Translations under genes and position numbers: made by a program
Shown: positions 7,199-9,869 of the stretch, piece after piece
Numbering within the stretch: position 1 is the first letter of the stretch
Layout of the letters: every line of letters starts with the position of its first letter
The notes under the pieces: model-generated
Database searches by the model: none
What the model saw: the letters and a program-made list of their open reading frames with translations, nothing else
What the model was told of the DNA's origin: nothing
Assembly: GCA_910585615.1 (NCBI GenBank)
Contig: CAJUFO010000112.1
Location: forward strand, 1-9,869
From: an uncultured Acetatifactor sp.
GTDB taxonomy: Bacteria; Bacillota; Clostridia; Lachnospirales; Lachnospiraceae
Length of the DNA stretch: 9,869 nucleotides
Direction of reading: 5' to 3'

Positions 7199-8517
7199 AA
7201 AAAGAAATCTCCGAAGCAGTTGTCCGCCCGCTGTCGAAAGGTATGGAGATAGAGACGGAGGGCAGGGAGATTCGCTTCACGATTACAGAGTGTGGCTACT
7301 ATACCGTGGAGCTGGACGGGTGGCACAATGCCCTGCATCTGTTCGCCAATCCTGCCACGAATTTCGGAGTGGACAGAGAAGCCCCAGGCGTGCTGTATTA
7401 TGGGCCGGGTGTCCATGAAATCGGTGATTTGGAGCTGGAGGACGACCAGACATTGTTCGTGGACGGCGGTGCGGTGCTGTACGGATCGGTCATGGCGGTG
7501 CAAAAAAAGAATATCCGCATTGTGGGGTACGGTGTGATTGACGGCAGCAGAGAGGTCCGGACGGATGATACGCTTCTGATTACATGGGACATGTCCGGTC
7601 CCGATTTCTGCCAGGAGGAAATCCTAAGGAAAAACCTGGAGGGGAAAAAGGTCCTTCATGGCTGCGTGCACCTCTATTCCTGCACAGACAGCGAGATTGC
7701 CGGCGTCATTGCCAGAGACAGCTCCACATTCTCCTTTATCGTAGCCGACGGGGAACGGGTGGAGTGCAGATGGCTGAAGACAATCGGGATGTGGCGGTAC
7801 AACAGCGACGGCATCGACTTGTTCAACTGCCGGTATATAAGGATTGCGGACTGCTTCCTCCGGAACTTTGACGACTGCATAGTAATTAAGGGGATTAAGG
7901 GATGGGACAGGAAAAATATGCATCACATCCATATCACAGGCTGTACGGTGTGGTGCGACTGGGGAAGAGGGCTGGAGTTCGGCGCGGAGACCTGCGCGGA
8001 TGAATACCATGATATCCTGTTGGAGGACTGCGACCTGATTCACGGCTCCTTTGCCCACATCGACATCCAGCATCTCGACAGGGCCCGCATCCATGACGTG
8101 CTGATTAAGAATATCCGCTGCGAGTACAGCCGCTATGACTGTCCGCCGATATATCAGGCCGATATGTCCGTATCCTATGAGGACGCAAAGCTGAAAAAGG
8201 GCAGCGGACAGCCCACATGCCATGGGGATGGCTGGGGAGAGGCATGGCAGCCCAGGCTGATTGATGCCCCCATCGCGGACGGGCCGTTTTCTGACGACCA
8301 TATTTTGGGGGAAACCTATCATGTGCGTTTCGAGGATATTCGGATTCTGTGCGATGCGGATGCAGCCATACCGGAGTGCCGGTTCGCCGGTGCGGATGCC
8401 GGGCACTGCAACCATGACATCGTGATAGAGAATGTCTCCAGGAACGGTGTCCGTCTGCAGCCCGAGGAATTGGTGCTGAATATAGGGGAATTCGACTACA
8501 ATATAGAAGTGCGCTGA
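7196..8517 (+). CDS. GH28-like parallel beta-helix glycoside hydrolase, apparent frameshift at its start
   Basis: The protein (about 440 residues) has an N-terminal beta-sandwich-like segment ('VVRPLSKG ... FTITECGYYTVELDG', 'NALHLFANP') leading into 'FVDGGAVLYGSV' and a right-handed beta-helix. This is the layout of GH28 (polygalacturonase-like) enzymes, which cleave pectic or related polymers. Candidate acidic catalytic residues are present: NSDGID with Asp at 7807-7809 and 7816-7818, and FDDC with Asp pair 7870-7875. The usual GHG motif reads GRG (7963-7971), and no RIK motif is evident, so the substrate may differ from polygalacturonan. The conserved frame is open back to 7066 but has no convincing start. 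ATG 7066 and GTG 7087 lie inside the preceding gene, and ATG 7243 would cut off conserved residues and has its purines too close. One base appears missing after ATG 7196. No signal peptide is visible, suggesting an intracellular enzyme acting on imported oligosaccharides. The gene may be inactive if the frameshift is real. Confidence 0.75.
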
Positions 8518-8580
8518 GGGTGGCCTCCAGAAATCCACATAGGTTGTCAAACTGCAAACATCCACGAAAATTTCCCATAT
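8518..8580. other. Short spacer after the GH28-like gene
   Basis: I see no gene or strong structure in these 63 bases, which link the GH28-like stop codon to the hairpin that follows. Confidence 0.5.
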
Positions 8581-8620
8581 AAAAAAGTTCGCCTCGCTAG
8601 CAAGTAAGGCGAACTTTTTT
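8581..8620 (+). terminator. Bidirectional terminator-like palindrome, repeated at the window end
   Basis: AAAAAAGTTCGCCT (8581-8594) and AGGCGAACTTTTTT (8607-8620) form a perfect 14-base-pair stem with a 12-base loop containing the palindrome GCTAGC (8596-8601). With A6 on one side and T6 on the other, it can act as an intrinsic terminator in both directions, ending the GH28-like transcript 63 bases after its stop. The same arm sequence reappears at 9846-9862 beyond the recombinase gene, so it may also be a recombination site or the end of a mobile unit. Confidence 0.85.
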
Positions 8621-8626
8621 ATGTGT

Positions 8627-8655
8627 TTTACTTGTCTTATACCGAATGGGATAAT
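8627..8655 (+). promoter_or_regulatory. Candidate promoter of the recombinase gene
   Basis: TTTACT (8627-8632) and GATAAT (8650-8655) are 17 bases apart in AT-rich DNA just downstream of the hairpin. This gives an independent transcript with a leader of about 130 bases before ATG 8796. The match to the sigma-A consensus is moderate. Confidence 0.4.
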
Positions 8656-8668
8656 AATGCAAGCATAA

Positions 8669-8698
8669 TTTTATTTTTTGCATTTTTTGGTGTTTTTT
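8669..8698. other. Phased T-tracts, probable curved DNA
   Basis: T-runs occur at 8669-8672, 8674-8679, 8683-8688 and 8693-8698. The three T6 runs start 9 and 10 bases apart, close to one helical turn, the classic arrangement of intrinsically bent DNA. The tract lies between the candidate promoter and the recombinase start. It may assist recombinase or accessory-protein binding, or affect transcription. Confidence 0.5.
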
Positions 8699-8780
8699 GA
8701 ACCCTGAATTACACATTTTTAGAAAAAATGACCATGATGCGGAATACTCCTGTATGGTTATTGATGGAAGACATCACCTT

Positions 8781-8789
8781 AAGGAGGAA
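8781..8789 (+). promoter_or_regulatory. Strong ribosome binding site of the recombinase
   Basis: AAGGAGGAA holds a full AGGAGG core (8782-8787) eight bases before ATG 8796. This settles the start, although the frame stays open upstream to TTG 8697, where no ribosome site is seen. Confidence 0.85.
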
Positions 8790-8795
8790 CAAAAG

Positions 8796-9824
8796 ATGAA
8801 TGAATTGGCAAACAGAGACCAGGAAATGAACCAGAAACTAAAGACTGTATTAGAAGAAATGGAGCAGTCCCATCCAGTACAGGGACTATCTCCTAACGGC
8901 GAAGCGCCCCTGTCGTTCCGCACAATGGGGGACTTGGCCTCCAGCTGGCTGCAGGAGCGGCAGGATGTAGTGAAAAAGAGTACTTTTTCAACCTATAGCT
9001 ATTGCGTGAATATGCACATTCTTCCCCTTATAGGGGGAGTTCTCTTGACAGAACTGGACGAGGAAGCGGTCATCTCCTTTGTTCGGCAGATGCAGGATAA
9101 AGAACTTGCGGATACCACCACGCGCTCCATCCTTGTGGTATTCAAGTTCATGATAAAGTATGGAATCAGGAACGGTCTCATAAGCCGCGAGATTCTGGAT
9201 TACTGTCACGCCAGCTGCCACAGGACGGAATCACGGGTGCTGGCTGTGCAGGACAGCGCTAAAATGAAGGAATATCTGATGCGTCGGCGGACGATTTTCG
9301 CCTTGGCCATCCTTCTGTGCCGGGGAACCGGGATACGCATTGGAGAATTGTGCGGCCTGAAGTGGGGGGACATCGACTTTGAAACATGCACTTTCAACAT
9401 AAAGCGTACCGTATCCAGGATTCCGAATCCGGACACTTCGGAGGGTCAGCCGAAAACGATCCTCTACATTAGGACACCGAAATCCCACACATCTTCCCGG
9501 GAAATCCCAATCCCCAGCTATCTGATAACCGCCCTGAAGCGCATGCGCAAAGGGGATGACCTCTATGTGCTCACTGGCCGGGACACATGTACGGAGCCGC
9601 GCAATGTCCAGAAGCGCTTCAAGACCATCCTGAAGCGCTGTGAAATGGAGGACTGCAATTTCCATGCTTTGCGCCACGGCTTCGCCACTGCGTGCCTGGA
9701 AAACGGAACTGACTGCAAGACCGTATCCGCAATTCTGGGGCATGCATCGATTCGGACTACCATGGATTTCTATGTGCATACTTCGATGCGGCAAAAGAAG
9801 GACTGTATAGACGGGATTGACTAG
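8796..9824 (+). CDS. Tyrosine recombinase / site-specific integrase (intact)
   Basis: A 342-residue recombinase of the phage integrase (XerC/D-like) superfamily, which cuts and rejoins DNA through a covalent phosphotyrosine link. A helical, charged N-terminus (residues 1-30) precedes a SAM-like core-binding domain (about 41-133: 'MGDLASSWLQER', 'YSYCVNMHILPLIG', 'SFVRQMQDKELADTTTRSI'). The catalytic domain (about 150-335) shows the complete set: Arg181 in GIRIGELCGLKW, Lys229 in RTPKS, His290 and Arg293 in HALRH, His316 in LGHAS and nucleophile Tyr326 in DFYVH. Length and spacing are normal, so it should be active. It stands alone: no excisionase, relaxase or phage gene is visible. Hairpins with a shared arm lie on both sides (8581-8620 and from 9846). 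Its target could be those hairpins or an invertible or integrated segment nearby; the sequence does not decide this. Confidence 0.93.
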   Translation: MNELANRDQEMNQKLKTVLEEMEQSHPVQGLSPNGEAPLSFRTMGDLASSWLQERQDVVKKSTFSTYSYCVNMHILPLIGGVLLTELDEEAVISFVRQMQDKELADTTTRSILVVFKFMIKYGIRNGLISREILDYCHASCHRTESRVLAVQDSAKMKEYLMRRRTIFALAILLCRGTGIRIGELCGLKWGDIDFETCTFNIKRTVSRIPNPDTSEGQPKTILYIRTPKSHTSSREIPIPSYLITALKRMRKGDDLYVLTGRDTCTEPRNVQKRFKTILKRCEMEDCNFHALRHGFATACLENGTDCKTVSAILGHASIRTTMDFYVHTSMRQKKDCIDGID

Positions 9825-9845
9825 GGGATGTTTTTGAATTATGGT

Positions 9846-9869
9846 AAAAAGTTCGCCTTACTGGTATGT
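9846..9869 (-). repeat. Second copy of the hairpin arm, cut by the window edge
   Basis: AAAAAGTTCGCCTTACT (9846-9862) is the exact reverse complement of 8603-8619 inside the hairpin before the recombinase; its first 13 bases also match the left arm 8582-8594 directly. It starts 22 bases after the recombinase stop and is probably the left half of another hairpin whose other arm lies outside the window. It could be a terminator, a recombinase site, or both. Confidence 0.7.

Noticed and set aside
7199..7204. Programmed -1 frameshift signal AAAAAG
   Set aside because: It has five As rather than the A AAA AAG heptamer, sits directly after the start codon, and shows no obvious downstream stem; an indel is simpler.
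8581..8620. CRISPR repeat or array
   Set aside because: There are only two related copies 1.25 kb apart, with no regular spacers or cas genes; the structure is a terminator-like hairpin.
8697..8795. Upstream in-frame extension of the recombinase
   Set aside because: The frame is open, but the AAGGAGGAA site eight bases before ATG 8796 fixes the start, and the extension begins within the T-tract without a ribosome site.

Overview
The window looks like a chromosomal stretch of a gut-type, moderately GC-rich Clostridia, most likely Lachnospiraceae. That is an inference from lipoprotein and kinase style, GGAGG-type ribosome sites, T-tailed terminators and the mix of carbohydrate genes; no taxonomic marker is present. 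It falls into three parts. Part one (1-5811) is a structured leader followed by a tightly linked two-gene unit: a family-1-type solute-binding lipoprotein (331-1794) and, six bases later, a 1316-residue hybrid sensor histidine kinase (1801-5751), closed by a strong terminator (5781-5811). No permease or transport ATPase gene is visible, so the binding protein may present a ligand to the kinase rather than feed a transporter.

Part two (5810-8517) is a damaged carbohydrate-use locus. On the minus strand lies the C-terminal portion of a WbsX / GH99-like protein with at least one, probably two, frameshifts. It runs head to head into the C-terminal ~300 residues of a second, different solute-binding protein on the plus strand. 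Both have lost their 5' ends at the same place (about 6220-6275), as expected if one deletion removed the shared divergent promoter region and the front of both genes. Downstream is a GH28-like beta-helix glycosidase whose reading frame has no convincing start. A single missing A in a poly-A run just after a well placed ATG would explain this.

Part three (8518-9869) is a self-contained tyrosine recombinase unit: a palindromic terminator-like hairpin, a candidate promoter, phased T-tracts suggesting curved DNA, and an intact 342-residue recombinase with all six catalytic residues. At the window edge lies a second copy of the same hairpin arm. The two copies share a 17-base inverted match and bracket the recombinase gene, so they are candidate recombination sites or ends of a small mobile unit. 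The recombinase could be connected with the rearrangements in part two, but nothing in the sequence proves it.
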